From Oscillospiraceae bacterium (GTDB taxonomy: Bacteria; Bacillota; Clostridia; Oscillospirales; Oscillospiraceae): 64,000 nt of DNA. How positions within the stretch are numbered: the stretch's first letter is position 1; every line of letters begins with the position of its first letter. The notes beneath the pieces are model-generated. The model was given only the letters and a program-made list of their open reading frames with translations, searched no databases and was not told where the DNA came from. The stretch covers positions 1 to 64,000 of the forward strand of contig SVLH01000005.1 of the NCBI GenBank assembly GCA_015068025.1, given 5' to 3'. The position numbers and the translations under genes are program-made. Positions 33,786 to 41,730 of the stretch are shown here, in pieces.

Positions 33786-34214
33786 ATGGAAATCATGGAA
33801 AAGGTCGCCTACCTGAAGGGCCTGGCTGAAGGCATGGAACTGGACACCGAGAAGAAGGAGGGCAAACTGCTCTCCGCCATCATCGATGTTCTGGAGGATA
33901 TCGCTCTGGATCTGGAGGATCTGTGGGACAACGACGCGGAACTGGCCGAGGGTCTGGACGTGGTCAGCGACGATCTGGAAGATGTGGAGAGCGTGATCTT
34001 CGACGACGAGTTCGACGAGGATGAGGATGACTATTACGAGGACGAGCTGGATGAGGACGAGGATTGCTATGCAACCACCTGCCCCACCTGTGAGGAGAGC
34101 ATCTTCTTTGACGAGACCATTCTGGAAGACGGCGAAGTGATCTGCCCCAACTGCGGCGAGAAGCTGGAGTTCGATCTGGACAGCCTGGAAGAAGAGGAAG
34201 CAGACGAGGAGTAA
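33786..34214 (+). CDS. CD1247-type acidic protein with C-terminal zinc ribbon
   Basis: This 142-residue protein has an N-terminal helical domain (MEIMEKVAYLKGLAEGMELD, then EGKLLSAIIDVLEDIALDLE) like the CD1247 N-terminal domain of Clostridia. Next comes a very acidic stretch (residues about 62-95, long runs of Asp and Glu with some Tyr). A zinc ribbon closes it: CPTCEESIFFDETILEDGE followed by ICPNCGEKLEFD, with two CxxC pairs, and the tail is again acidic. It may bind zinc and an RNA polymerase or ribosome partner; nothing firmer can be said. The ATG at 33786 has GGAAGGAG upstream; an in-frame TTG at 33768 overlaps that site. It may be co-transcribed with efp through the hairpin at 33726. 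Confidence 0.8.
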   Translation: MEIMEKVAYLKGLAEGMELDTEKKEGKLLSAIIDVLEDIALDLEDLWDNDAELAEGLDVVSDDLEDVESVIFDDEFDEDEDDYYEDELDEDEDCYATTCPTCEESIFFDETILEDGEVICPNCGEKLEFDLDSLEEEEADEE

Positions 34215-34242
34215 TCCCGTTTTCTGCCAAAGAACCGCATCA

Positions 34243-34280
34243 AAACGCCCGGTGCCATCGGCACTGGGCGTTTGTTTTTT
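34243..34280. terminator. Terminator between the CD1247-type gene and coaW
   Basis: AACGCCCGGTGCC pairs with GGCACTGGGCGTT, then a T-rich tail (TTGTTTTTT). It also overlaps the end of the convergent coaW. Confidence 0.75.
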
Positions 34281-35112
34281 ACTTTTGATCTTCCAGACTG
34301 CACAGCGCCGCGCCGATGGCGGTGGCGAAGGTAGCATTTTCGGGAATGATATAATGGATACCGTAGAGACGTTCAAAGGTCTCAAAGTTGGATTTTACCT
34401 GTTCCATGGTGGTCATGGAGCCAATGAGAACGGCGGTTTTGGTGTTGCAGCAGCGGCAGGCAAGGACGGTCATCGTGCCGATGGCCTGCAGCACCAGATT
34501 GACCGCGCCGGCGGCAAGGTCTGCGGAGGAGGCATCCTCTGCCAGGTTGCCGAAGTTGGCGGCCGTCAAAGTGGGGTCGAGGGTAGCGGCGGGATTGCAG
34601 GTAATGTCCGCAATGGTCAGATCCACGTTGGCAAGGTCACCCTGTGCCGCCAGCTTTTTGATCTGACCGAAGCGTTCCATGCCCACCAGCTTGTGACACA
34701 GACCACCCAGCGTGCCGCCGCCGATGCCGCTGCCGCACAGATGCTGCACGGTGCCGCCTTTCTCCGCCCAAAGGAAGGCTGTGCCGGTGCCCATGGTGGC
34801 CACCACGGCGGAAGTCTGGCCGGAAAGGGCCAGCGCACCGGTGCCGCTGGCGGAGAATTCATCCACCTTGCGGGTGGGGAGACCGTAAATGTCGCCTTCC
34901 ACATAGCTTGCGCCCACGCCGGTCAGAACGATCTGGCGGACATCCTGCAGCGAGAGGTGATTGCTGAGCAGGAAATTGCCCAGCGCGCCGTACAGGCTGG
35001 TGATCTGATCTTCCGCCCGCACGCGCAGCATGGAAACGATGCTGCCGTCGGTGCGCAATCCTACGATTTTTGTGGTAGAGCCGCCGATGTCAATTCCAAG
35101 GATCACATCCAT
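34279..35112 (-). CDS. coaW: Type II pantothenate kinase (CoaW)
   Basis: This 277-residue ASKHA-fold kinase phosphorylates pantothenate, the first step of coenzyme A synthesis. It begins MDVILGIDIGGSTTKIVGLR, the phosphate-1 loop of the family. VLTGVGASYVEGDIYGLP matches the middle region, and VDEFSASGTGALAL and VVATMGTGTAFL are typical of Staphylococcus-type PanK-II. It has GIGGGTLGGLCHKL and the C-terminal IPENATFATAIGAAL. Type II bacterial enzymes are not feedback-inhibited by CoA. The start is ATG 35112 with GAGAGGG eight bases upstream; a TTG two codons up is rejected. A benzoyl-CoA reductase-activator-like ATPase is an alternative reading but the motif order favours PanK. Confidence 0.85.
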   Translation of the reverse strand: MDVILGIDIGGSTTKIVGLRTDGSIVSMLRVRAEDQITSLYGALGNFLLSNHLSLQDVRQIVLTGVGASYVEGDIYGLPTRKVDEFSASGTGALALSGQTSAVVATMGTGTAFLWAEKGGTVQHLCGSGIGGGTLGGLCHKLVGMERFGQIKKLAAQGDLANVDLTIADITCNPAATLDPTLTAANFGNLAEDASSADLAAGAVNLVLQAIGTMTVLACRCCNTKTAVLIGSMTTMEQVKSNFETFERLYGIHYIIPENATFATAIGAALCSLEDQK

Positions 35113-35227
35113 AGTCAATGCCCTCTCATGAAGCGGACACGCCGCCGTAGTTTCCTATCCATCATAGAGGAGCGCCGTGGCAATGTCAAATGGATTTCCG
35201 GTATTTGGCGGAAAAACGGAAAAAAGA

Positions 35228-35255
35228 TTGCTTTTTTGGTTGTTCCTGTTATAAT
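35228..35255 (+). promoter_or_regulatory. Promoter of pncB
   Basis: TTGCTT (35228-35233), 16-base spacer, perfect TATAAT (35250-35255). A second -35 candidate was not seen. Confidence 0.65.
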
Positions 35256-35298
35256 CAAGGCAGGTGACAAGACACTTATTTCGCGTTTGAGGTGCTTT

Positions 35299-36747
35299 AT
35301 GAACAGAGATAAAAAGCTGAATATGACGATGCTCTGCGATTTCTACGAGCTGACCATGGGCAACGGTTATTTTCAGGCCGGTTATCAGGATCGGATCACT
35401 TATTTCGATGTGTTCTTCCGCGATGTGCCGGATCGGGGCGGTTTCGCCGTGTGTGCCGGTCTGGATCAGATCATCGACTATATCCTTGACCTGCACTTTG
35501 ATGAGGAAGATATTGATTTCCTTCGGAGCAAAGGACTGTTTTCGGAAGAATTTCTGGCCTATTTAAAGGATTTTCGCTTTACGGGCGATATCTGGGCGAT
35601 TCCGGAAGGTACGCCCATTTTCCCGCGGGAACCGGTGCTCACGGTTCGTGCGCCCGCCATTCAGGCACAGCTGATCGAAACCTTTTTGCTGTTGAGCATC
35701 AACCACCAGAGCCTGATCGCCACCAAGGCCAACCGCATCGTCCGTGCGGCGCAGGGTCGCACCGTGCTGGAATTCGGTTCCCGACGGGCACAGGGCATCA
35801 ATGGTGCCATCTCCGGTGCCAGAGCCGCGTATATCGGCGGCTGCAAGGGCACGGCCTGCACCATTTCCGATGAGCTGTACGGCGTTCCCGCAGGTGGCAC
35901 CATGGCACACTCCTGGGTTCAGATGTTCGATTCCCAGTATGAGGCATTCAGGACCTACTGCCAGGTTTATCCCAACAATGCGACGCTTCTGGTGGACACC
36001 TACAACGTACTGGGCTCCGGAATTCCCGATGCGATCCGTGCCTTCAACGAGGTGCTGAAGCCTCTGGGCATCAAAAAGTGCGGCATCCGTCTGGACTCTG
36101 GCGACATCGCCTATCTCTCCAAGGAGGCCAGAAAAATGCTGGATGAGGCGGGGTGGACGGAGTGCCAGATCTCTGCCTCCAACTCTCTGGACGAGTATAT
36201 CATCCGCGACCTGCTGCGTCAGGATGCCAAGCTGGATCTGTTTGGTGTGGGTGAGCGGCTGATCACCGCCAGCAGCCAGCCGGTCTTTGGCGGCGTCTAT
36301 AAACTGGCAGCGGTGGAGGACGCGGACGGCAATATCATCCCCAAGATCAAGGTCAGCGAAAATGTGGATAAGATCACCAACCCCCACTTCAAGAAGGTCT
36401 ATCGCATTTACGACAAAAAGAGCGGCAAGGCCGAGGCGGATTACATGACCCTCTGGGACGAGGAAGTGGATGAATCCAAGCCGCTGGAACTGTTTGATCC
36501 CCAGGCTACATGGAAACGAAAAACCTATACCAGCTATGTGGCAAAACCGCTGCAGGTGCCTGTGTTCCTGAAAGGCGAGCTGGTGTACAAGCGGCCTGCC
36601 CTGCAGGAGATCCAGCAGTACTGCCGTGAGCAGGTGGATTCTCTGTGGGATGAAGTGAAGCGCTTTGAAAATCCGCATACCTTCTATGTAGATCTCAGCC
36701 AGAAGCTGTGGGACATCAAGCAGCAGCTTCTGCGCGGAAAGAGCTGA
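35299..36747 (+). CDS. pncB: Nicotinate phosphoribosyltransferase
   Basis: This 482-residue enzyme makes nicotinate mononucleotide from nicotinate and PRPP, feeding the NadD domain encoded at 25.4 kb. The N-terminus NMTMLCDFYELTMGNGYFQ is diagnostic; EFGSRRAQGINGAISGARAA holds the phosphoribosyl-binding residues, YGVPAGGTMAHSWVQMF the catalytic His, and IRLDSGDIAYLSKEAR the sugar-binding Asp. The C-terminal extension (about 340-482) with VYKRPALQEIQQYCREQVDS is typical of the long bacterial form. It starts at ATG 35299 behind GAGGTG. The frame is open for about 350 codons upstream, but those codons are antisense to coaW and not part of the gene. Confidence 0.95.
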   Translation: MNRDKKLNMTMLCDFYELTMGNGYFQAGYQDRITYFDVFFRDVPDRGGFAVCAGLDQIIDYILDLHFDEEDIDFLRSKGLFSEEFLAYLKDFRFTGDIWAIPEGTPIFPREPVLTVRAPAIQAQLIETFLLLSINHQSLIATKANRIVRAAQGRTVLEFGSRRAQGINGAISGARAAYIGGCKGTACTISDELYGVPAGGTMAHSWVQMFDSQYEAFRTYCQVYPNNATLLVDTYNVLGSGIPDAIRAFNEVLKPLGIKKCGIRLDSGDIAYLSKEARKMLDEAGWTECQISASNSLDEYIIRDLLRQDAKLDLFGVGERLITASSQPVFGGVYKLAAVEDADGNIIPKIKVSENVDKITNPHFKKVYRIYDKKSGKAEADYMTLWDEEVDESKPLELFDPQATWKRKTYTSYVAKPLQVPVFLKGELVYKRPALQEIQQYCREQVDSLWDEVKRFENPHTFYVDLSQKLWDIKQQLLRGKS

Positions 36748-36753
36748 CAACTG

Positions 36754-36785
36754 CCGCGGTCCGTTTCCGGGCCGCGGTATTTTGT
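36754..36785 (+). terminator. Terminator after pncB
   Basis: CCGCGGTCCG and its complement CGGGCCGCGG form a stem with a TTTC loop, followed by TATTTTGTT. Confidence 0.65.
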
Positions 36786-36798
36786 TACGGAATCGTTG

Positions 36799-36827
36799 TT
36801 GAAGCGTGGGGCGGGTTTGCGTATAAT
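36799..36827 (+). promoter_or_regulatory. Promoter of cls-ttcA
   Basis: TTGAAG (36799-36804), 17-base spacer, TATAAT (36822-36827), 38 bases before the cls ATG. Confidence 0.7.
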
Positions 36828-36865
36828 AGAGTCGAAAGAACAAAACCAAAAAGGGAGGGTGCGTT

Positions 36866-38428
36866 ATGCATAAAAGATTTCCTCGGGCTTCCGAGCGGAC
36901 AGAGCGCCGGATCTCTGCCGTGACCAGCATATCCATGTGTGTGCTGACGGTACTGGCACAGATCGCCGCCACGCTGCTGCTGACCGCGCTGCTGCGGGAG
37001 AAGGTTGGCTTTGCATACGGCCTTCTGGTACTGGTGGGCGCGATTTTTGCAATTGGCGTTTATCAGCGGCCGGGCAGCCCGTCCTATAAGCTGGTATGGA
37101 TGTGCCTGCTGCTGGCGCTCCCTGTGGCAGGTATGATTCTGTTCTGCCTGTGGGGCGGTACCCATCAGGCTAAGAATCTGAGCCTGCGGAAGATCCCGCC
37201 CATTCAGCATCGGGAAAGCCAGAAAATGGGCAGTGAAAACAATCTTTCCCGTCTGCGTCGGCAGCTTCCGGCCTGGGGCAGGCTGGCAAGTTATCTCCAA
37301 AAGAGGGAGTTTTTGCTCTACCGGAACACCGAAGCCAAGTATTTTGGCGACGGCGCCGCCTTTTTCGAGGATCTGATTCTCTCCCTGCGGAAAGCGGAAC
37401 ATTATATTTTCCTGGAATACTATATTCTTGCCGAGGGACAGATCTGGGATCGGATCTTCTCTGTGCTGAAAGAGCGCGCGGCCGCTGGTGTGGAGATCTG
37501 CATCATTTTCGATGATTTCGGAAACCTGACCCGCCTGTCGGATGCCACCTTGCAGAAAATGCAGGATGCCGGCATTGAGGTGGCGGTGTTCAACCCGGTG
37601 CACCGCTATGTGAACCGCATTTATTTCAACTATCGCAACCACCGCAAAATCGCGGTCATCGACGGTGAAGCTGCCTATGCCGGCGGCATCAACATTGCCG
37701 ACGAGTATGCCAACCTCATCGAGCGCTTTGGCCATTGGAAGGACAGTGCGGTGCGCCTTTGCGGTGAGGGCGCGTGGGCCTTTGCGGAGCAGTTCATGCA
37801 GATGTGGAAGATGATGGGCCGTACCCTTGCCAACGAGGACGACTATTACCGCCCCCGCTGCCAATGGGAGGAGAAGGAAGGCTTCTGCCAACCCTTTGCC
37901 GACGGCCCGCTGAACAATCCGGACAATCCCATCGAGGAGACCTATCTCCAACTGATCGCCTCCGCCCGACAGATGCTGTATATCACCACGCCCTATTACG
38001 CGGTGGAGGAGTCCATGCAGAAGGCGCTGTGCATCGCGGCGGATTCCGGCGTGGATGTGCGGCTGCTGGTGCCGGCGATCCCGGACAAGAAGATTGCCTA
38101 CATGGTGGCGGAGACCTACTGGGGCGAGCTGCTCGCTCATGGTGTGAAGATCTACAAATACACCCCCGGGTTTCTCCATGCCAAGAGCGTTCTGGCGGAT
38201 CGGGAGGTGGCGCTGGTGGGCAGCACCAACATGGACTATCGCACCTTCCAGCTGCATTACGAGTGCGGCGTTCTGATGTATCACATGCCGGCGGTGGAGG
38301 AATTGCTGGAGGACATGGATGCCATCATGGAGAACAGCACCCTGTACACGCTGGAGGACTGGAATAAGCGATCTTCCCTGCGAAAGGCCTTTGCGTCCCT
38401 GGCTCGACTGGGTGCCATCTGGCTTTAA
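36866..38428 (+). CDS. cls: Cardiolipin synthase (phospholipase D family)
   Basis: This 520-residue membrane enzyme joins two phosphatidylglycerols into cardiolipin and glycerol. Two or three transmembrane helices occupy residues 20-100 (for example ILFCLWGG near 91-98). The two HKD active-site motifs are complete: NHRKIAVID with His259, Lys261 and Asp266, and FLHAKSVLADREVALVGS with His438, Lys440 and Asp445. The family end, SLRKAFASLARLGAIWL, is present. A GGGAGGG site precedes the ATG. The ttcA-like gene follows after 21 bases and is probably co-transcribed. Confidence 0.95.
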   Translation: MHKRFPRASERTERRISAVTSISMCVLTVLAQIAATLLLTALLREKVGFAYGLLVLVGAIFAIGVYQRPGSPSYKLVWMCLLLALPVAGMILFCLWGGTHQAKNLSLRKIPPIQHRESQKMGSENNLSRLRRQLPAWGRLASYLQKREFLLYRNTEAKYFGDGAAFFEDLILSLRKAEHYIFLEYYILAEGQIWDRIFSVLKERAAAGVEICIIFDDFGNLTRLSDATLQKMQDAGIEVAVFNPVHRYVNRIYFNYRNHRKIAVIDGEAAYAGGINIADEYANLIERFGHWKDSAVRLCGEGAWAFAEQFMQMWKMMGRTLANEDDYYRPRCQWEEKEGFCQPFADGPLNNPDNPIEETYLQLIASARQMLYITTPYYAVEESMQKALCIAADSGVDVRLLVPAIPDKKIAYMVAETYWGELLAHGVKIYKYTPGFLHAKSVLADREVALVGSTNMDYRTFQLHYECGVLMYHMPAVEELLEDMDAIMENSTLYTLEDWNKRSSLRKAFASLARLGAIWL

Positions 38429-38449
38429 ATCAAATCTCTGGAGGTAGCT

Positions 38450-39316
38450 ATGCCCCGTGAATTGAGCCCCTGTGAGATTGCGGAGCGCAGTCTGATCAAA
38501 ACCTATCGAAAGCAGCTGTGGAATCCCTTCATCGCCGCAGTGAAGCGGTACGAGCTGGTGCAGCCCGGCGACCGGATCGCCGTGTGCATCTCTGGCGGAA
38601 AGGACTCTGTGGTGCTGGCCAAGCTGATGCAGGAATTGCAAAAGCATACGGAGCAGCCCTTTGAGCTGGTATTTCTGGTCATGGATCCCGGCTACAACCC
38701 CGCAAACCGCGCCCTGATCGAGGAAAACGCGCAGCGGCTGGGCATTCCCATCACGGTGTTTGAGAGCGATATTTTCGATGTGACCGTGCAGGTGGAGAAG
38801 AATCCCTGCTACCTCTGCGCCCGCATGCGGCGAGGCTGCTTATACGCCAAAGCGCAGGAGCTGGGCTGCAACAAGATCGCGCTGGGACACCATTTCTCCG
38901 ACGTGGTGGAGACCACGCTGCTGGGACTGTTTTACGGCGCCCAGATACAGGCCATGCCCCCCAAACTCCACAGCAAAAACTTCCCCGGCATGGAGCTGAT
39001 CCGTCCGCTGTACTGCGTGCATGAGGATTCCATCATCGCGTGGAAGAACTATAACGGCCTGCGGTTTCTGCAGTGTGCCTGCCGCTTTACGGAGGCACGG
39101 GACGCCTCTGGCGACGGTGTAGGCGAGAGCAAGCGGCAGGAGATGAAGGTGCTGTTGTGGGAACTGAAAAAGACGAATCCCAACATCGAAAAGAGTATCT
39201 TCCGTGCCATCCACGGCGTCCAGTTGGACACGTTTCCCGGCTTCAAATATCGGGGTAAGACGCACTCCTTTTTGGACTTCTACGAGGACGGTGCGTTTCT
39301 GGAAGAAAACGAGTGA
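38450..39316 (+). CDS. ttcA: TtcA-family tRNA 2-thiolation ATPase (PP-loop)
   Basis: This 288-residue protein belongs to the TtcA branch of PP-loop ATPases, which put a sulfur on cytidine-32 of some tRNAs. The PP-loop is CISGGKDSVVLAKLM near residue 45. The CxxC pair of TtcA appears as NPCYLCARMRRGCLY, and a second Cys set is in LQCACRF; such proteins hold an iron-sulfur cluster. ALGHHFSDVVETTLL matches the conserved centre. GGAGG precedes the ATG. The neighbouring tRNA-Gln has a C at position 32. Whether this enzyme acts on it is untested, and some members of the family have other substrates, so the symbol is by family only. Confidence 0.82.
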   Translation: MPRELSPCEIAERSLIKTYRKQLWNPFIAAVKRYELVQPGDRIAVCISGGKDSVVLAKLMQELQKHTEQPFELVFLVMDPGYNPANRALIEENAQRLGIPITVFESDIFDVTVQVEKNPCYLCARMRRGCLYAKAQELGCNKIALGHHFSDVVETTLLGLFYGAQIQAMPPKLHSKNFPGMELIRPLYCVHEDSIIAWKNYNGLRFLQCACRFTEARDASGDGVGESKRQEMKVLLWELKKTNPNIEKSIFRAIHGVQLDTFPGFKYRGKTHSFLDFYEDGAFLEENE

Positions 39317-39401
39317 TCTCCTTTGCTATGCGGACTGTGTGCCCCGCAGAATTGCCGTTTGCAAGCAGGCAAAAAAAGAGCAGAAAATTTCAAAAAACCT
39401 C

Positions 39402-39429
39402 TTGACAAAAACCGCCTTTTCGCTATAAT
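39402..39429 (+). promoter_or_regulatory. Strong promoter of the tRNA-Gln gene
   Basis: Perfect TTGACA (39402-39407) and TATAAT (39424-39429) with a 16-base spacer, about 30 bases before the mature tRNA 5' end. Confidence 0.85.
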
Positions 39430-39458
39430 GATATCTGTTCGCTGCGGCGGACAGACAT

Positions 39459-39532
39459 AGCGGGTTTGTGTAATGGTAGCACAGCAGACTCTGACTCTGT
39501 ATGTGAGGGTTCGAATCCTTCACCCGCTGCCA
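39459..39532 (+). tRNA. tRNA-Gln (anticodon CTG)
   Basis: This 74-nucleotide gene folds as a full cloverleaf. The acceptor stem pairs AGCGGGT with ACCCGCT (39522-39528), with discriminator G and an encoded CCA (39530-39532). The D arm is GTGT...GCAC, the anticodon stem GCAGA/TCTGT encloses the loop CTCTGAC, and the T arm GAGGG-TTCGAAT-CCTTC is complete. The anticodon CTG reads CAG (glutamine); the 32nd base is C and U33 is conserved. A lone tRNA gene with its own promoter and terminator is unusual, since tRNAs are normally clustered. Confidence 0.95.
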
Positions 39533-39566
39533 AAACCCCGGAACGAGAGTTCCGGGGTTTTTCTTT
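39533..39566 (+). terminator. Terminator of the tRNA-Gln gene
   Basis: AAACCCCGGAAC pairs with GTTCCGGGGTTT, followed by a T-rich tail, directly after the CCA end. Confidence 0.88.
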
Positions 39567-39681
39567 ATGCCGCGGCAGGCAGGAAGTATTTGATTTGCAT
39601 GGAAAACAGCGGAAAAGTGTGCTATGATATTTTCGTTATTATACGCCCGGTGAAGACGCACAGAAAGGGACGAAGGCTGCC

Positions 39682-40761
39682 ATGGGAGAGATGAGTGCCG
39701 TCAGACGCTATTCGTTGAAGGAACTGGTGGAAGCGGAGAAGGTCAAGGTCTACGGCCGCTGCATTCTGCTGGAAAATGAGGCGCTCAGCTGCGATTTCAG
39801 TGCCTCCGGTATTGAATTTAACGCTTATTGCAGCGGAAATGTGACGGTGGATGTCAAAGTCATTGCGCCCACCTACGGTACGGAGCCGGAAAAGAGCTTT
39901 GGCTGCTATTATACCGTCTGGGTAGACGGCATCCGCAACGATGTCCGCCGCTCGGAGGAAGACCCCCGGGAGAACGGCCTGCGGATCGACGGCGAGGGCA
40001 CGCTGGTTCTGGCAGAAGATCTGCCGGAAGGATGGCATACCTTCAAGATCCTGAAGCAAAGCAATGTCCTGCGCTGCATCACCGAACTCCAAGCTGTTTC
40101 GCTTACCGGTGAATTTGGCCGGCGACCTGCGGACAGCCGCTTGCTGATCGAGTTTATCGGGGATTCTTTGACCTGCGGTACCGGCAATTTGGCCAGACCG
40201 GACTGGGGCGATGTTTCCATCAACTATGAGGAAAGCACCAGTGGCTTCGCCTACATGACGGCTGACGAGCTGGGGGCGGACTGGAATATCGTGGCGCGCC
40301 CGGGCATCGGCGTGGTATTTGCCTCGGTCAACAAAAACAACATGAGTGAGATCTACCACCTTCAGTGCTTCTGGAGAAGTAACAAGACCGAGCAGAAGGT
40401 GGGACGCATCCCTGATCTGGTGGTAATCTACCTTGGCACAAACGATAATCGCCAGTTGAAACGAGGGCCGGAATCGGCACCCATCTTCGACAAGGCCTTT
40501 CGCCATCTGGTGGACACCGTCATTTCAAACTACGGCAAGGAGACGCCCATTCTTCTGCTCAAAAGCCGCTCTCTGACGGAGACAGCCAAAGCTGTGATCC
40601 GTGGAATCGCTTCGGATTACGAGAATGTAAATTTTATTCCCTTTACACATCACGAGGGTGGCGGTGAGGGACATCCCGATCTGGCGGAGCATCGCATGGA
40701 GGCGGATGAGCTGATCGCGGCGCTGAAAGAGCGCTATCCCGCACTTTTCCCTGCAGAATAA
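39682..40761 (+). CDS. SGNH-type carbohydrate esterase, CE2-like
   Basis: This 359-residue protein has a beta-rich N-terminal part (about 20-145) and a C-terminal SGNH hydrolase domain. The domain motifs are IEFIGDSLTCGTG (catalytic Ser near 157), a Gly in ARPGIGVVFAS, the Asn of YLGTNDNRQ and the closing EGHPDLAEH with Asp and His. This layout is that of family CE2 acetyl esterases that deacetylate sugars. There is no signal peptide, so it should act in the cytoplasm. A second ATG lies three codons in; GAAGG upstream suits the first. An extended -10 element (TGCTATGAT, 39620-39628) lies upstream, without a clear -35. The real sugar substrate is unknown. Confidence 0.82.
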   Translation: MGEMSAVRRYSLKELVEAEKVKVYGRCILLENEALSCDFSASGIEFNAYCSGNVTVDVKVIAPTYGTEPEKSFGCYYTVWVDGIRNDVRRSEEDPRENGLRIDGEGTLVLAEDLPEGWHTFKILKQSNVLRCITELQAVSLTGEFGRRPADSRLLIEFIGDSLTCGTGNLARPDWGDVSINYEESTSGFAYMTADELGADWNIVARPGIGVVFASVNKNNMSEIYHLQCFWRSNKTEQKVGRIPDLVVIYLGTNDNRQLKRGPESAPIFDKAFRHLVDTVISNYGKETPILLLKSRSLTETAKAVIRGIASDYENVNFIPFTHHEGGGEGHPDLAEHRMEADELIAALKERYPALFPAE

Positions 40762-40770
40762 TGGCTTGCA

Positions 40771-40810
40771 AAAAGACCCGCGCCCCCATCAGGGGCGCGG
40801 GTCTTTATAC
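40771..40810. terminator. Terminator between the CE2-like gene and the QueG-like gene
   Basis: AAGACCCGCGCCCCC pairs with a complement ending in GGGTCTT; the loop is ATC. A's on one side and TTT on the other allow termination from both directions. Confidence 0.7.
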
Positions 40811-40850
40811 GGTTTTGTGCTGTGTGCGGAAGATGCGGCAGACCTTCTGG

Positions 40851-41681
40851 TCAGCGCAGAGCTTTGAGGGGAATGCCACTCTCGCAGGGAACCCCAACCT
40901 GACATTTTCCGCAGCCGTAGCGGATGCGGTTGTTGGGGCCGTGGGGTGGCAGGAAGGTGGCTCGCACAAAGGGACCGCAGATGGTCTGATCCTTTCCGTC
41001 GATCACGCCCCGCTTTACATCAATGGCGCCGGCGGGACAGTTTGCAGCACAGGCGCCGCACATCGTGCAGTAGGCGAAAGGATTGTCATATAGGCGGTCT
41101 GCGGCAGGCAGAGGCGCGGATGTGACGATGCTCCCGAAGCGCCCGGCAGTGCCTTTGGCAGTGATGAGGCTTTTGGAGAGCCCGAAGGTTCCCAGCCCGC
41201 ACACATAGGCTATGTGCCGCTCCGACCAGTTGGAGGAATAGGGAGTCAGAAGACGGAAACGGGGGTCTGCTGCGGGGTATACCGCGGAATGACCGGCTTT
41301 TCGTAGCTGTTCGCACAGGAAGCCGCCCAATTTGTCCAGCATGATCTGGCCTTCAATGCGGGCATGGAGCCACTCATCCGAGGCGGCATCGCCGGAGCGG
41401 TTTGACTGCCTGACCGCATCCGTAAAGGGCAGGAAAAACGCGAGAACGCTTTGCGCCTCAGGCAGCCAGTCGGTGGGCAGGAAGGCTCCCTCGCCGATGA
41501 CCCGGGGGGCTTGCAGTTCTGCAAACAGGGGATCGGCAGCGCTGGCGGAGGAGAAAAGCGGGACGCCGTAGATTTGCATTCCGGCCAGCTCTGGACGGAT
41601 GGCATCCTCGGCGGATATACGATTTTCGGGAGCGGCTTCCAGATACTCGCAGGCAAGACGGAGAAGTGTTCCGGATTCCAT
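40851..41681 (-). CDS. QueG-like 4Fe-4S double-cluster protein
   Basis: This 276-residue protein resembles epoxyqueuosine reductase and related corrin-like iron-sulfur proteins. Two cluster motifs are present near the end: CTMCGACAANCPAGAI (a 4Fe-4S ferredoxin pattern) and then CGKCQVGVPCESG, with Cys in CGPFVRATF between them. The first 150 residues are the catalytic-like domain, with HSAVYP and a GLGTFGLSKSLITAKGTAGR pattern like that of QueG. QueG itself is longer (about 330-380), so this is a short relative and probably not the queuosine enzyme. AGGAGG lies eight bases before the ATG. The neighbour is the giant gene on the same strand, with a 49-base gap. Confidence 0.75.
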   Translation of the reverse strand: MESGTLLRLACEYLEAAPENRISAEDAIRPELAGMQIYGVPLFSSASAADPLFAELQAPRVIGEGAFLPTDWLPEAQSVLAFFLPFTDAVRQSNRSGDAASDEWLHARIEGQIMLDKLGGFLCEQLRKAGHSAVYPAADPRFRLLTPYSSNWSERHIAYVCGLGTFGLSKSLITAKGTAGRFGSIVTSAPLPAADRLYDNPFAYCTMCGACAANCPAGAIDVKRGVIDGKDQTICGPFVRATFLPPHGPNNRIRYGCGKCQVGVPCESGIPLKALR

Positions 41682-41730
41682 AGTCGAGTCCTCCTGTTTG
41701 AAAACCGATTTTTAAAAGGGGATTATTCCG

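Noticed and set aside
34252..35298. Upstream extension of the pncB frame
   Set aside because: The extension is antisense to coaW, and the family start MNRDKKLNMTMLCDFYE has its own ribosome site and promoter.
40851..41681. True epoxyqueuosine reductase QueG
   Set aside because: The protein is shorter than QueG, and no queuosine-pathway genes are nearby. It is called QueG-like only.
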